From: Diabrotica undecimpunctata
Taxonomy: Eukaryota; Arthropoda; Insecta; Coleoptera; Chrysomelidae
Length of the DNA: 64,000 nt
Assembly (NCBI RefSeq): GCF_040954645.1
Contig: NC_092808.1
Span: 12,205,883-12,269,882, forward strand
Direction of reading: 5' to 3'
In this document: positions 41,227-51,461 of the stretch, in pieces
Numbering within the stretch: position 1 is the stretch's first letter
Layout: each line of letters starts with the position of its first letter
The notes under the pieces: model-generated
Database searches by the model: none
Seen by the model: the letters and a program-made list of their open reading frames with translations, nothing else
What the model was told of the DNA's origin: nothing
Program-made: the position numbers and the translations under genes

Positions 41227-42540
41227 GTAGCTTCCCAGAGATGTAGCAAGTTTTTCCTTTACAAAGTTAAGTGATTATGTGAATTAAGGTAACAATTTAA
41301 TATATTAATTCTCCCAAGTTATAAAGACATTTTTAATAATTTGCTTTCATTAAAATAAAAGAATTTGTAATAATTAAAGTTTTATATTATTTTTGTCGTA
41401 GCTAAAAAATGTCATATTTTATTCTGTCTTAAGTTGTTATGTTGACATATGACATTTCGCTTTAATCCATTGTTGTTATCAGACAATTTTAATTTGATTA
41501 TTTTATATAAAATATATTCCATATGTAAGATTAAATTCAATAATATTTTTCATAAAAAGGATATCCATAAAATTTTGATAATCTAAATTGGCCATATTAT
41601 AACCTAGAAACCATTTAAAATTTTTGTAGCAATCTCTTATGTAAACGAAGAACATTTAAGTTTTTATTAATTTGGATTATGTTGTATAATATGTTCTTGT
41701 AAAATCTGTATTTTTGATAACTGTTTGTTTAAGACAAAAATTAACGTTTAATTTGTTTCTCTGATCTATTTTGAGTTTTATTTGAAAAAGATATTTTTTT
41801 CTATATTTTTGATGTTCCATAATTATTTCTCTAGTTACAACTAGTGGTTATAATAGGTATAATTAGGCACCTCAAGTGGCGCCCTATATTAAATTTCTTG
41901 AGGTGTTTCCGGTTTATTTTCATTCTGTTTGCCCCACGAGATTTGTATAAGTACTCCTTTATTTCTTTTTTTTTGTAGTTGCCCCAATCCAACCCCCATA
42001 TCTTCAACTTATCCACGACCCAGCTCTCCAACAACCAACTGAGTGTCGTACGCACTAGTTCCGATTATTTTGTTTGCCCAATCTTGTCCCCCATATTCTT
42101 ACCCTGTGGTAAGCAAAATAGTCGTTACAATATCAGCAAGAAATATGAATATCAAACACTACAATAAAACAAATTGGGTGTACTGTATTTTTCTGAAATT
42201 GGACCGTTCCTTGAAACAAGAAACATATACAAAACTCAGAAAATTATAATTTAAAATATAAAAAAGAGCCTCAACATGGAAGCAACAAGGATGTTGGCTC
42301 TTCTTCTGGGTACTGTAGTGGCGAGGACGATCTCAAAATTTCTCTGTCACTGTACAAGAACAGGGATGTACAGAACTAAATGACCAATAAGATGGCTACG
42401 TGGTCAATAAACACGGCCTATTAGAAAGAGATACAGGGACTGCTTTTTCTCTGTCGCACTGGGGAAACGCAACTGTATTCTAGCAGTCTCTCTTGTAATA
42501 TAATATGTCTATGGCTGTAGTTGTTTTAGATGGTAATAAA
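41227..42540. other. AT-rich stretch, nothing firm
   Basis: 41840-41910 has an inverted pair CACCTCAAG and CTTGAGGTG around a short loop. 42250-42530 is more complex and GC-richer (GAGATACAGGGACTGC, CTCTGTCGCACTGGGG) and may be a SINE or other interspersed repeat, but no tRNA-like promoter boxes were seen. Confidence 0.25.
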
Positions 42541-43320
42541 GGTATACTCCCTCTATAACGAACACGGTTATTACGAGTTTTCGCTTATAACGAGATACAT
42601 TAGATGTAACGTGAAATTTCTATTGAACTATAACCCTCCATAGCGAGGGAAATTTGCTTATAACGAGAGAAAATAAGATTGAAAAACGTGTTTTTTTATG
42701 TTTTGGGCAGACCGTAGCTATAAATAAATACCCATTTTAACTGCCGTCCGCAATAAACTTCTTAAAATTTATGATTCTTAGTCGGAAATATACAATTTAT
42801 GATTCACAAGTGTCATTGTATGGGGTTGACCATTCACACCTAATAATATAGGGTCTAATATACAAGATGTGGATAGTGTTTTAAAGGCTGTCAGAAACTT
42901 TATCCAAAAAAAACGCAAATGAAGAAGCATAAAACTGTTTCACATCTTTATAAAATATGATAGAATACTGGACAATTTAAAGCAGTCAAAAATGACAGAC
43001 TTCTTGAAATTGCAGACGCAGTAGTTTATGTTATTCTTGAAAATACGCTTATACAGATATACAGAATACAGATTTTTTGTTTTAACGTATATCATTGACA
43101 ATACAAGTAAACAACTCTTTTTTGTTTTAATGTATTTCATTGAGAATAAAAGTAAACAACTTTTTTTCAAAAACGCCATTCAAACAGTATTTATTAGCAT
43201 CTTATATTGTTCCGAATGGCTTCACTATAGAAAGTTAATGTTTTAGAAAACTACATATTCATATGTATGCACAGTACTATTGTTGTTGGATATAACGAGA
43301 TCGGCTTATAACGAGGTAAT
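42541..43320 (+). pseudogene. pogo/Tigger-like transposon remnant
   Basis: Left end TATACTCCCTCTATAACGAA with repeated TATAACGA(G) at ~42555, 42587, 42658, 43293 and 43308, a style of terminal repeat known from pogo/Tigger elements. Between them a decayed transposase C-terminus: DVDSVLKAVRNFIQKKRK, stop, FIKYDRILDNLKQSKMTDFL, which fits the leucine-spaced tail and K-Q-x-K-x-T-x-F-L end of pogo-type proteins. The catalytic core is gone and the right TIR is not in the expected inverted orientation. Confidence 0.5.
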
Positions 43321-43599
43321 TAGTCTGCTAGGTAGTTAGTTTGCTTTAAATCTAAATAAAAATTTGTTACGTTGGGAAATTTGTATAATCTTTGATAATA
43401 CATATACTGAGATGATTTTTTTTACGAAAATGTTGAGAAAAGATATAGCTAAGTGTTACAAAATAAGATGAAAAAATACAACTTTATTTTTACACCCCCT
43501 GTATAAGTAAAACGTTCACATTTCTTAAAAACCATTAGTACACTAATTCCTTATAAATAAACCTATATGTACTATATTATTCACAAGCAACACAAGCGG
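43321..43599. other. AT-rich spacer
   Basis: Nothing recognised; 43488-43510 (TTTTTACACCCCCTGTATAA) resembles the end of an ACAGGGTGT-type MITE but no partner was found. Confidence 0.25.
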
Positions 43600-43617
43600 T
43601 GAAAGAAGGCCAGAAGA

Positions 43618-43741
43618 AGGGTGTGTGATGGCAATATACACCTGGGAATGCACACCCCACCTCACGCACACTTTTTAGCATTTAAGTAAACATATACACG
43701 GGATGTGTGAGAGCACTATTCACCTGGGAATGCACATCCCA
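43618..43741. repeat. Two tandem hairpin repeats
   Basis: Copy 1 (43618-43658) GGGTGTGTGATGGCAATAT... and copy 2 (43700-43741) GGGATGTGTGAGAGCACTAT... share CACCTGGGAATGCACA and each closes on itself: GGGTGTG with CACACCC, and GGGATGTG with CACATCCC. The extra A in one arm of copy 2 is matched by an extra T in the other arm. Confidence 0.7.
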
Positions 43742-44440
43742 TAGTGAGGGATAAAAAAAACATCTTCATTCATCTCCCTAAATTCTTTGTACAAGTTAGA
43801 CTAAATACCGATGCTCGCACTAAAAACTAAATGAGTAAGTATAAAAGGCCCATCAGACCTTTTACACAGCCGCTTAGGCGTAGGCCCTTATGGCAGGTCA
43901 CAGAGAGAGAGCCTATCGCGAAACCTGAGAATCGGGACCATGTGCGACTAACATGGGCTCGGTGGTCAGACCATTCGTATGGCCAGCTGACAATGAGAAC
44001 AAAATTATAATACAGAATTAAAAATAAGACAGAGAGTCTTAAAATCTTAAAATTTAAAATTAGGCGGGTTGCTCTCTGTTCGAAACACACCTCTTTCTTA
44101 AGGAGTCGAGTCCCGAAGTCATGCTAGAGTAACTTCTATATAGAGTAAGTAAAGTAAATAGGGAGAAAAGTCGATATGTGTGCTACCTCTACATATATGT
44201 GGCCTAACCAAAGTCATGAGAAACAGGGTGTTCCATTACCCAGGGCACCCGAAGTAATTTTCAAGATGATAAGCCTCCCCACGTAAGTCACACGTTGGGG
44301 AGGGATGGAGGAAAAGCCTGGGGGTCACATAGGTACCACTTCGCAGTGAGGTGATCCCGGTTTGATCTTCGGACATGTGGATACCACTGTACAATGGTAT
44401 ACATACGCATGTTCCTAGGGGCAGGGTTGATCACTATGTG
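43742..44440. other. GC-richer structured segment, origin unknown
   Basis: Composition differs from the flanks. Several short strong hairpins: CTCCCCACG...CGTTGGGGAG (44274-44301), GGGTGTTCC...GGGCACCC (~44225-44250), CACTTCGCAGTG (~44338). The minus strand contains CTTTTATACTTACTCATTTA near 43840, which could be an LTR promoter. No ORF with recognisable domain. May be an LTR and leader of an unrecognised retroelement, or the 5' UTR of a LINE. Confidence 0.35.
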
Positions 44441-46119
44441 TGTGTGAAAACAAAAATTTATCGAAATGCATCAACGATTCAAAAGAAAAATAGCTTTAAA
44501 CTTAGGTTACATAAGGAGCGCGTTAATTTTGGAGAGTAGTATATTTTTGAACTCAACTATTCACTAGGTACATATTCGCTGGTAATATGTTTTGTAAGCT
44601 TCGTAAAATAAGGTATTTTCAAATTTTATTAAGAAATGTAAAAAAACTCAGATCCTGGATTCTTAGGATTCGCGAGCGTTCATTATAAAACATTTAATAA
44701 AACTCTGGTAATTTACTTCGCCACCATCGAGAAATAAAAACAGTATGTACGGTGCTAAGCTTAGCTGTTTAATCATTATTAAAGTATTTTAGGTCAAATT
44801 TTATTATGTAATCAACTACACAGATTTTATGATGTTTAATATTTAATGTACTTTAAAAATGTTTATAAGACGGTTTATGTATTTATCCATTGGTGGATGA
44901 TCTACTTTATTATTGAAGTATTTTTTAAAGATCGGGCAAACACTCAAATTACACACTAACGTTGAAGGTACACATACACAACTGCCGAAATATCAGACTA
45001 AATGCTATAAGACGACTAAAAGTAGTCGTGAACTCAAAAAAAAAACAATCTAGTTTAGTGTTTAGGATAAAAACAAATTGCAGACTTTTTAGTTTAGTTA
45101 AAAGAATTCAAACTTTAAAACACTATGGGTTCAAATTTAGATACCAAACCTCCTTTGAGCCTCTGAAAGATAAATTCCCATATTTGCAAAAAACTGCTTA
45201 ATGTCTGCTTAAAAAATCTTTCCCTTAATCCACACCTAACGTTATCGTGTATCAATATATTGTACATTAAAAATATAGTAAATAGTGTAACATAAACAGC
45301 TTAGTGTGAACCAACCTTAACATGAAGTGGTTCACATGTGAGGTTACGTCTGTCACTTGTCACTCGAACAGATACATTTGAGCAAGTCACGTAGAAGTAC
45401 AAAATAATAAATATTAAACTAAGAATAGTTGTTTCTATAAAACATTACAAATAGGACGTTTTTGCATAGTGTACAGTAACAACTCGCTACTACCCTGTTC
45501 CTAAACCAATTTCAACCTCTTGCATCAAAAAGGAAGCATTAGTACGTAATTGAACGCAATAGGCAACATCCGTCATCATCACCTAAACGAGGGGAGAGCG
45601 GGAAACTAAAAATGAGTATGAGCGATGGGAATTTAGACGTTTCTTCGACACAACCTAGTAACAAATTTAACATACAAGGACAGCTATAAGTTAGTTAGTT
45701 TCAAGTGGGAAATTAGTTGGCCAACGCTGACCTAATAAGTTACTGTAAGTGCCGCTCAAGGTGATATGAGAGTAACTTTTACTTTTAACCTGAAATTACA
45801 ATCTGAACTAACCATTTCAAGCACTGTTAGGACCTTTACTAAAATACTGGCTGGTTTTAAAGGGTTTTGATTTAATTTCATTTATAACTATTCCTTTACA
45901 TCTAACGGTGTGCTAACAGTTACTTGTTAAAGTTATATAACTTCGTTCTTTATGTGATTTCTCTAATACCTTCCGCACTGTCTTCTCAAGTTCCATAAAT
46001 GGCTTGATCTATTTATTAACCTATTATTAGCGATGTATTATTTCTATGAAACGATTAAAATTTCAAATTTACATAAAATTTCGTATCGTCAATTATGTAG
46101 TTACCTAATCTGATTTATC
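44441..46119. other. AT-rich stretch, nothing recognised
   Basis: ORF at 44962-45201 lacks an ATG and any recognisable domain. No repeats with partners in the window. Confidence 0.25.
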
Positions 46120-46322
46120 TAACAATAAAATACTGAAAACTTTTGTTTTCAACACTACCACAAAATTTATTTTTATTATCACTACAGCTGTTTCGGCCAG
46201 AGTGCCTTCTTAAATGATCTATTTTTGGTATATGTTTACACTTTATAGTCTTTAACTGAATAGATTGGGGAGGTGAGAACTGTTTGTCTCAAGTTGGTCG
46301 TTCAGAATTATGTCTGTATTCT
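46120..46322 (-). mobile_element. Penelope-like 3' tail (minus)
   Basis: The minus strand repeats the tail of the 19.5-kb copy: GACATAATTCTGAACGACCA, ACTTGAGACAAACAGTTCTC, the hammerhead-like block, then TTTTGTGGTAGTGTTGAAAA and TATTTTATTGTTAGATAAA. No coding part remains. Confidence 0.75.
46179..46221 (-). ncRNA. Hammerhead ribozyme relic in Penelope tail (minus)
   Basis: Minus strand: stem I GATCA(T) with (G)TGAT, core TTAAGAA, stem II GGC/GCC with loop ACTCTG, GAAA, C-AGCT-G, then T-A before stem I. Same layout as 19562-19604; the core again departs from CUGANGA. Confidence 0.5.
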
Positions 46323-46325
46323 AAA

Positions 46326-46390
46326 TGATCAACTTGAGACAAACAATTCTCCCCCACCTCAACTCCCCTTCGAGTTAAAATAGTTGTGTT
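46326..46390 (+). mobile_element. Second Penelope tail piece, head-to-head
   Basis: GATCAACTTGAGACAAACAA-TTCTC repeats, in opposite orientation, the block at ~46287-46315. Only a few bases separate them. Confidence 0.6.
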
Positions 46391-47578
46391 AAAAAAATCG
46401 ACGTAAGAAATTTCCAATTACTAAAAATAACTTCTTTTAATCGTTGATAAGGACATAACCTCTGAGAAGTTGATTCGGGTTTTCTTCTTTCCGCAACGAT
46501 AGTATTTTCTATTCAGTGACGATACGTCAAAATATAGGCAACCCATAATACAAATACAGGCTCGTCTCCAATTAAAATGAGTCAAAAAGGTAGTGGTTGG
46601 GATACGGATGAAGAATCCAACCGTAAAAGAAAGGATCAGGATGAACTCTATGGACGACAGAAAATACATAAAAATACGCCTTCAGAAAAAGCACTAGAAG
46701 AGGCTGATATAGAAGATACGATAATAAAAATGATGCAAGAACTGATACACAAAAATGAGGAAATGATGGGTGAGCTAGAACAAATGAGAAAAGGACAAAG
46801 AGAAACGCATACTCAATCAATAGAGATATAGAAAGAAAAGGCAGATATGAAAAAAGAAATAGAACGCCTTCTTAACAAAATAAAGCAAATAGAGAAATCA
46901 AGTAAAAAGAAAAACCTTATATCTGGTTTAAATATGGAAACAAATGATGACAAAAAACTGAAGGAGTCAATAGAGAACTTTATATACTTATCTTACAGAA
47001 AAAGAAAAGACTGTACAAAAAAATAGTGAAAATGGCAAAAGAAGAAAGAAATAAGGGAAATAATGTTAAAATCGGGTACAAGAAATTGATCGTAAATGAG
47101 AAAGCATGGATGTGGGATGAACAACATAATAAATTATGCGAACCTGTCAAAGATAAGCCATAAAGAAAAAAAAACTAACAGTTTGTAAACACGCTGTTGG
47201 ATTAAGGAAAAAGGACACGGCTATGATAAACGGACTATAGACTAATAATTCTGGAAAAGGAAAAAATGGAAGGGAAAACCAAAGGAATGAAAATATAAAT
47301 ATAGATAGAAAGATGACTCTCAAAGGAAAAGCAAGTCCGCCTTTAGAAACTGATAAAAGATACGTGGATGACAAAAATGCGGAACAGACATTTAAGGAGA
47401 TTGGATATCAAAGAGGAAGTGCTAGCGTTGCAAGAAACAAAACCACTAGGAAATGAAATAGTAGAAATAGGGAAGAGCACTATCCTTCAAAGAGGAGGAG
47501 TTAACAGATACTTCGGTGTTGGATTTATGGTAAATAATAAAATCAAAAGATTGGTGATAAATTTTCAACCGATCTTGT

Positions 47579-48221
47579 AGCATTTTAAATCACCTGATAT
47601 GTATTAAAACTCCGAAAAAGTATTTTCAATCCTTTTGCCTCACTGGAGTTGATAATAAACACATTTTAAAGTTTGTTTATATATCACAGATGCGTACTTC
47701 TTCGGTATTCTTTGATCGAGAGCCACTTTAGGATATTTTGCGCGTCAAATAAATAGAAATATTTTGGTTTGTGCTTTGTTTATACCGAGTTGGGCGAATG
47801 AATTCTAAAGAGAATTACATATTACATCATTCTCAGTGGAGCCGCTGTCAGAGGCAGTTGGTTTCGGTGTTGATCCGAATTTTCATCTAATTCGCAATGG
47901 TTTTTCCTTCTTGTTTTTTTTTTGTTATCGGAAATAGTGAAGTTTGGTAGTATGTAGCAGTTCAATGTGTAGTTACAGAGGTTGGGTTTGGATTTCAAAG
48001 AGACTAGACGCGGCGTGGGTAGTCTGGAGGAACCGGCAAATTTGTTGTACAAAAGTGAGTTATACTCGAATGTAATGTGTCAGTTTTTGCAAGAGTAATC
48101 ACTGTTTTGTTTCGTGCTGTGTCTCATCTGAGGGATTTGTAAAACGGCGTTTCCAACAACTTTGAAGGATACCCACATGGTTCCATTCCGTTTGAGTTTT
48201 TAAGAAGCCAAGTTTCAAAGT
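47579..48221. other. Foreign segment replacing part of the endonuclease
   Basis: About 640 bases replace roughly 60 codons of the endonuclease between FQPI and YDIKLTLGDLN. 47820-48220 is GC-richer than the flanks and has no recognised coding content. No TSD was found, so this may be an insertion with deletion or a capture event. Confidence 0.5.
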
Positions 48222-49827
48222 TTGCGTCCCAGTGCCCAGCTTCCACCCGCATACGACATAAAGTTAACCCTGGGAGATTTAAATGCGAAAGTCGGTAGGG
48301 AAGAACTTTACAGGCATATAACAGGAGGGAAAAGTTTACATCAAGGAAGTAACCAGAAAAGGATAAAATTAGAATTTGCAATGGAGAATAAAATGAAGAT
48401 AATCAGTACACAATTTGACCATAAAGACATATAAAGTAACGTGGAGATCCCCAGATGGGCAGAGTAAAAACCAAATTGATCACATATTAATAGAAAATAA
48501 ACATGCCAGAGCTATCAGAGATAGCAGAAGGTATAGAGATGCAGATGGTAGTAGTGATCATATATTGGTAATAGCCAAAACAAGATTTACCTGTCAAACT
48601 AAATATTTTAAAAAGATAGAAGCCTTCCTTAAGTAGCAACGAGGTTATAATATGAGGTTAACGCAAGATTAGAGGAAGACAATGTCTGATACATGGGAAG
48701 AAGAATGAAGTAAAATCGAAACATCAATGAGAGAAGTAGCTAATGTTTGCTTAGGCAATACATAAACGAAGAGAGAAGAACACTTGCTCGACGAGAAATG
48801 TAAAAGAGCACTAATGCTAAGAAATAAGGCAAAGTTGGAAAAAGACAATAATAGAGCCCAAGAAACAATTACAGAATATGACACGAAAAGTAAAGAAGCT
48901 AAAAGAATCTGCAGGCAAAAAAAGAGAGAATATTTGAAAAGAAAATTAAAAACAATAGAGGAGAATTACATTAGCAAAGAAATAAAAAATTTCTATCAAG
49001 AAGTGAAGAAAAACCAACAAACAAATAACACGCAAACAATTTTTTGTGGGTATAAAGAAGGACTGCTCGTTGGAAATACTGCAGAGAAATTAAACAGATG
49101 GGCACAATATTTTGAATACCTGCTAAATAATGAAGAACAGATGCAAACAGATGAGACAATGGGCCAATCAGAGGAAAATGATGAGGACTACGTAGAGAAA
49201 CCAACAATAAAATAAAGAGAAATAAAGGAAACAATTAAAAATGGTAAAAGCGCAGGGAAGAATGGAATCCCGGCGAAAATTTTAAAGGAAGGAGGGGTCA
49301 CACTACAAAGAAAGCTATGTAATTTGACACTGAGAGTGTGGATAAAGGAGAAAATGCCGGAGATATGGAGTAATACCGTAATTTGCCCAATACAAAAGAA
49401 AGTTGACAAAACCCTTTGTGAAAATTACAGAGGGATAGCGCTACTGAATATTGTGTACAAAATATTAGCAAAGATCATACGTAATAGATTGAAAAAATGC
49501 GAGAATGGCATAGTAGGTGAATACCAAGGAGGGTTTATAGCAGGAAAATCGACAGTGGATTAAATATCTACCTTAAAATTGATACAAAATAACTGTTGCG
49601 AACAAAACCTAGGACTCCACATGCTCTTCATTGATTTTAAACAGGCGTATGACTCTATTAATCGGGAAAATTTGTATAAAGCTCTATAAAATTTAGGAAT
49701 ATCAAAAAAGTTGATAAAATTATTGAGAATATCGCTAACAAGTACAAACAATATAGTGGTCATAGAAGGAAATATGTCAAATCTGTTTTCGGTTACAAAA
49801 GGATTAAGACAAGGGGATCCACTTTCT

Positions 49828-50179
49828 TTGCCCTTGCAGAGACAGCGTGACAAACGAATGGAGGGGCAGATACAATAACGAGCTAGAGTCTCGTCAAATC
49901 TAGTCAGATATATAAAGGCCAATAGACTCAGATGGACAGGGCATGTGATACGCAGTAACGACAATCGCCTTATAAACAATATGTTCTGGGAAAGGCCAGA
50001 GGAAGCAAGGTCTGTAGGGCGGCCTAGAGAAAAGTGGAAAGATGCAGTCAAAGAAGATCTAGAGAAAATGGGAGTGCGACAATGGGAACTACTGGCACAG
50101 GACCGACAAACATGGAAGGCAATAGTAAACGCGGCAAAGACTCACGAAGAGTTGTAGCGCCATTGATGATGATGAAGAT
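49828..50179 (+). mobile_element. RTE 3' fragment (GAT-tail type) nested in RTE, 12-bp TSD
   Basis: Exact GATCCACTTTCT at 49816-49827 and 50180-50191, located in the host RTE codons for GDPLST. The fragment encodes the C-terminus YIKANRLRWTGHVIRSNDNR, MFWERPEEARSVGRPREKWK, MGVRQWELLAQDRQTWKAIV, NAAKTHEEL-stop and ends in a GATGATGATGAAGATGAT tail. 55625-55935 is a relative. Confidence 0.93.
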
Positions 50180-50500
50180 GATCCACTTTCTACTGATCTG
50201 TTTAACTTTGTCTTGAAGGCAATAATGGGATAAAGTAAGATCCAAACTACGATTTTCCACTATAAACAGCAATGTATAGCGTACGCAGATGATGTAGTCC
50301 TCTTAACAAGAACGAAAAAGAGCTTGAATACATGTTTAAGAACATTGAATATAAAGCAAAAAAATTTGGGTTGTATATAAATGAAGCGAAAACAAAGTAT
50401 ATGAAAACGCGTGATGAGATCACAGAACAGAAAAAAATCGTCACACTTAAAACGAGAGAAAAGGATTACAAAATTGAAAATGTCTTCGATAGATTTTGAA

Positions 50501-51319
50501 AAACCAATGTTCCGGTTAAAGAACTATACTAGCTATACCTCTACCTTTCTTAGCGACCAAAGATTCGGATATTTGACCCTTGGTTGGCTTTATTCCTTTA
50601 GTTATTGTGACAATCGAAAACGAATTTAATATAAATTGCTGGTTATTTCCATAAAAATCCAATAACAGATTCAAGTAGACAAAATTGAAGAATTGAAAAA
50701 CAAACTCTGGGGTATATTTGTAAGATATCAAAAAAATGTTTTCGACAACGCTTAAACAAATACCGACATCACATCCCTAATATAAACGCAGATAACAGCA
50801 ACACCAACGACTGCCATACCGCTGATAACACGCAAACAACTGATAAGCAGCAAACTCAAAACTGGCCGTTAGACCGCTTTTATCAAAACGTAACCCTTGA
50901 CGCAAATTCCGGAAGACTCGAAAGGAAATTGGTAAAGATAAGTATGGGATAAAACTTATTTTTCTTATTCTTGTTATTGTTTTTTTAAAACGGCTTTGTG
51001 GTGTACACTAGCGGAAGTCAGAGGCGGCCTATGTTTACGCCTATGGTAGATATTTAAAATATAGATAATCAATTTTTAATTTACAATATAATATTTACAC
51101 GTTTATATAATATAAATAGAAGATTATAATTACACAAGACAAGGCCGTCGTTAGAACAGATCTGACGTAACTGATAGCGCAACTAGGGGAGACACCATAA
51201 TTTAAAGCGCAAATTATTAGCCACTGTTGTCTACATCGCGGAAATAACTACGTTTAGGGAATGGTGTTTAATTGAGAAAATTAATAAATATCTTACTTCT
51301 TTCATCACTTTTCCTTCAT

Positions 51320-51323
<4 letters not shown>
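50501..51323. other. Unassigned stretch
   Basis: Contains weak coding-like text at 50690-50950 (QQTQNWPLDRFYQNVTLDAN) in one open frame but no recognised domain. Rest is AT-rich. Confidence 0.25.

Positions 51324-51391
<68 letters not shown>
51324..51391. repeat. (TA)n microsatellite, ~68 bp
   Basis: Uninterrupted alternation of A and T over about 68 bases. Confidence 0.97.
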
Positions 51392-51394
<3 letters not shown>

Positions 51395-51461
51395 TAATGT
51401 GAAAATTACAAGTAATGAATTTTTACAAAAATTCAATTTTCTTCTTGAAATATTCTTACTT

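Larger units (their letters stand above)
46577..50500 (+). pseudogene. RTE-type LINE with N-terminal coiled coil and endonuclease
   Basis: Starts at ATG 46577 (MSQKGSGWDTDEESNRKRKD); charged coiled-coil region to ~46990 (MMQELIHKNEEMMGELEQMR). Endonuclease: LALQETKPLGNEIVEIGKST, GVNRYFGVGFMVNNKIKRL (to 47578), then foreign DNA to ~48222, then YDIKLTLGDLNAKVGREEL, QIDHILIENKHARAIRDSRR and SSDHILVIAKTRF. Linker 48784-49200 (KKREYLKRKLKTIEENYISK). RT: ICPIQKKVDKTLCENYRGIA, GEYQGGFIAGKSTVD, LHMLFIDFKQAYDSINRENL, VTKGLRQGDPLS at ~49825, a nested RTE tail, then TDLFNFVLKAIMG and IAYADDVVLLTRTKKELEYM (~50290). Stops or frameshifts every 200-400 bases. The 3' end is lost after ~50490. Confidence 0.88.

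Noticed and set aside
42250..42530. Possible SINE
   Set aside because: No A or B box, no tail and no second copy in the window.
46572..46820. Minus-strand ORF with hydrophobic stretches
   Set aside because: Antisense shadow of the RTE coiled-coil region.
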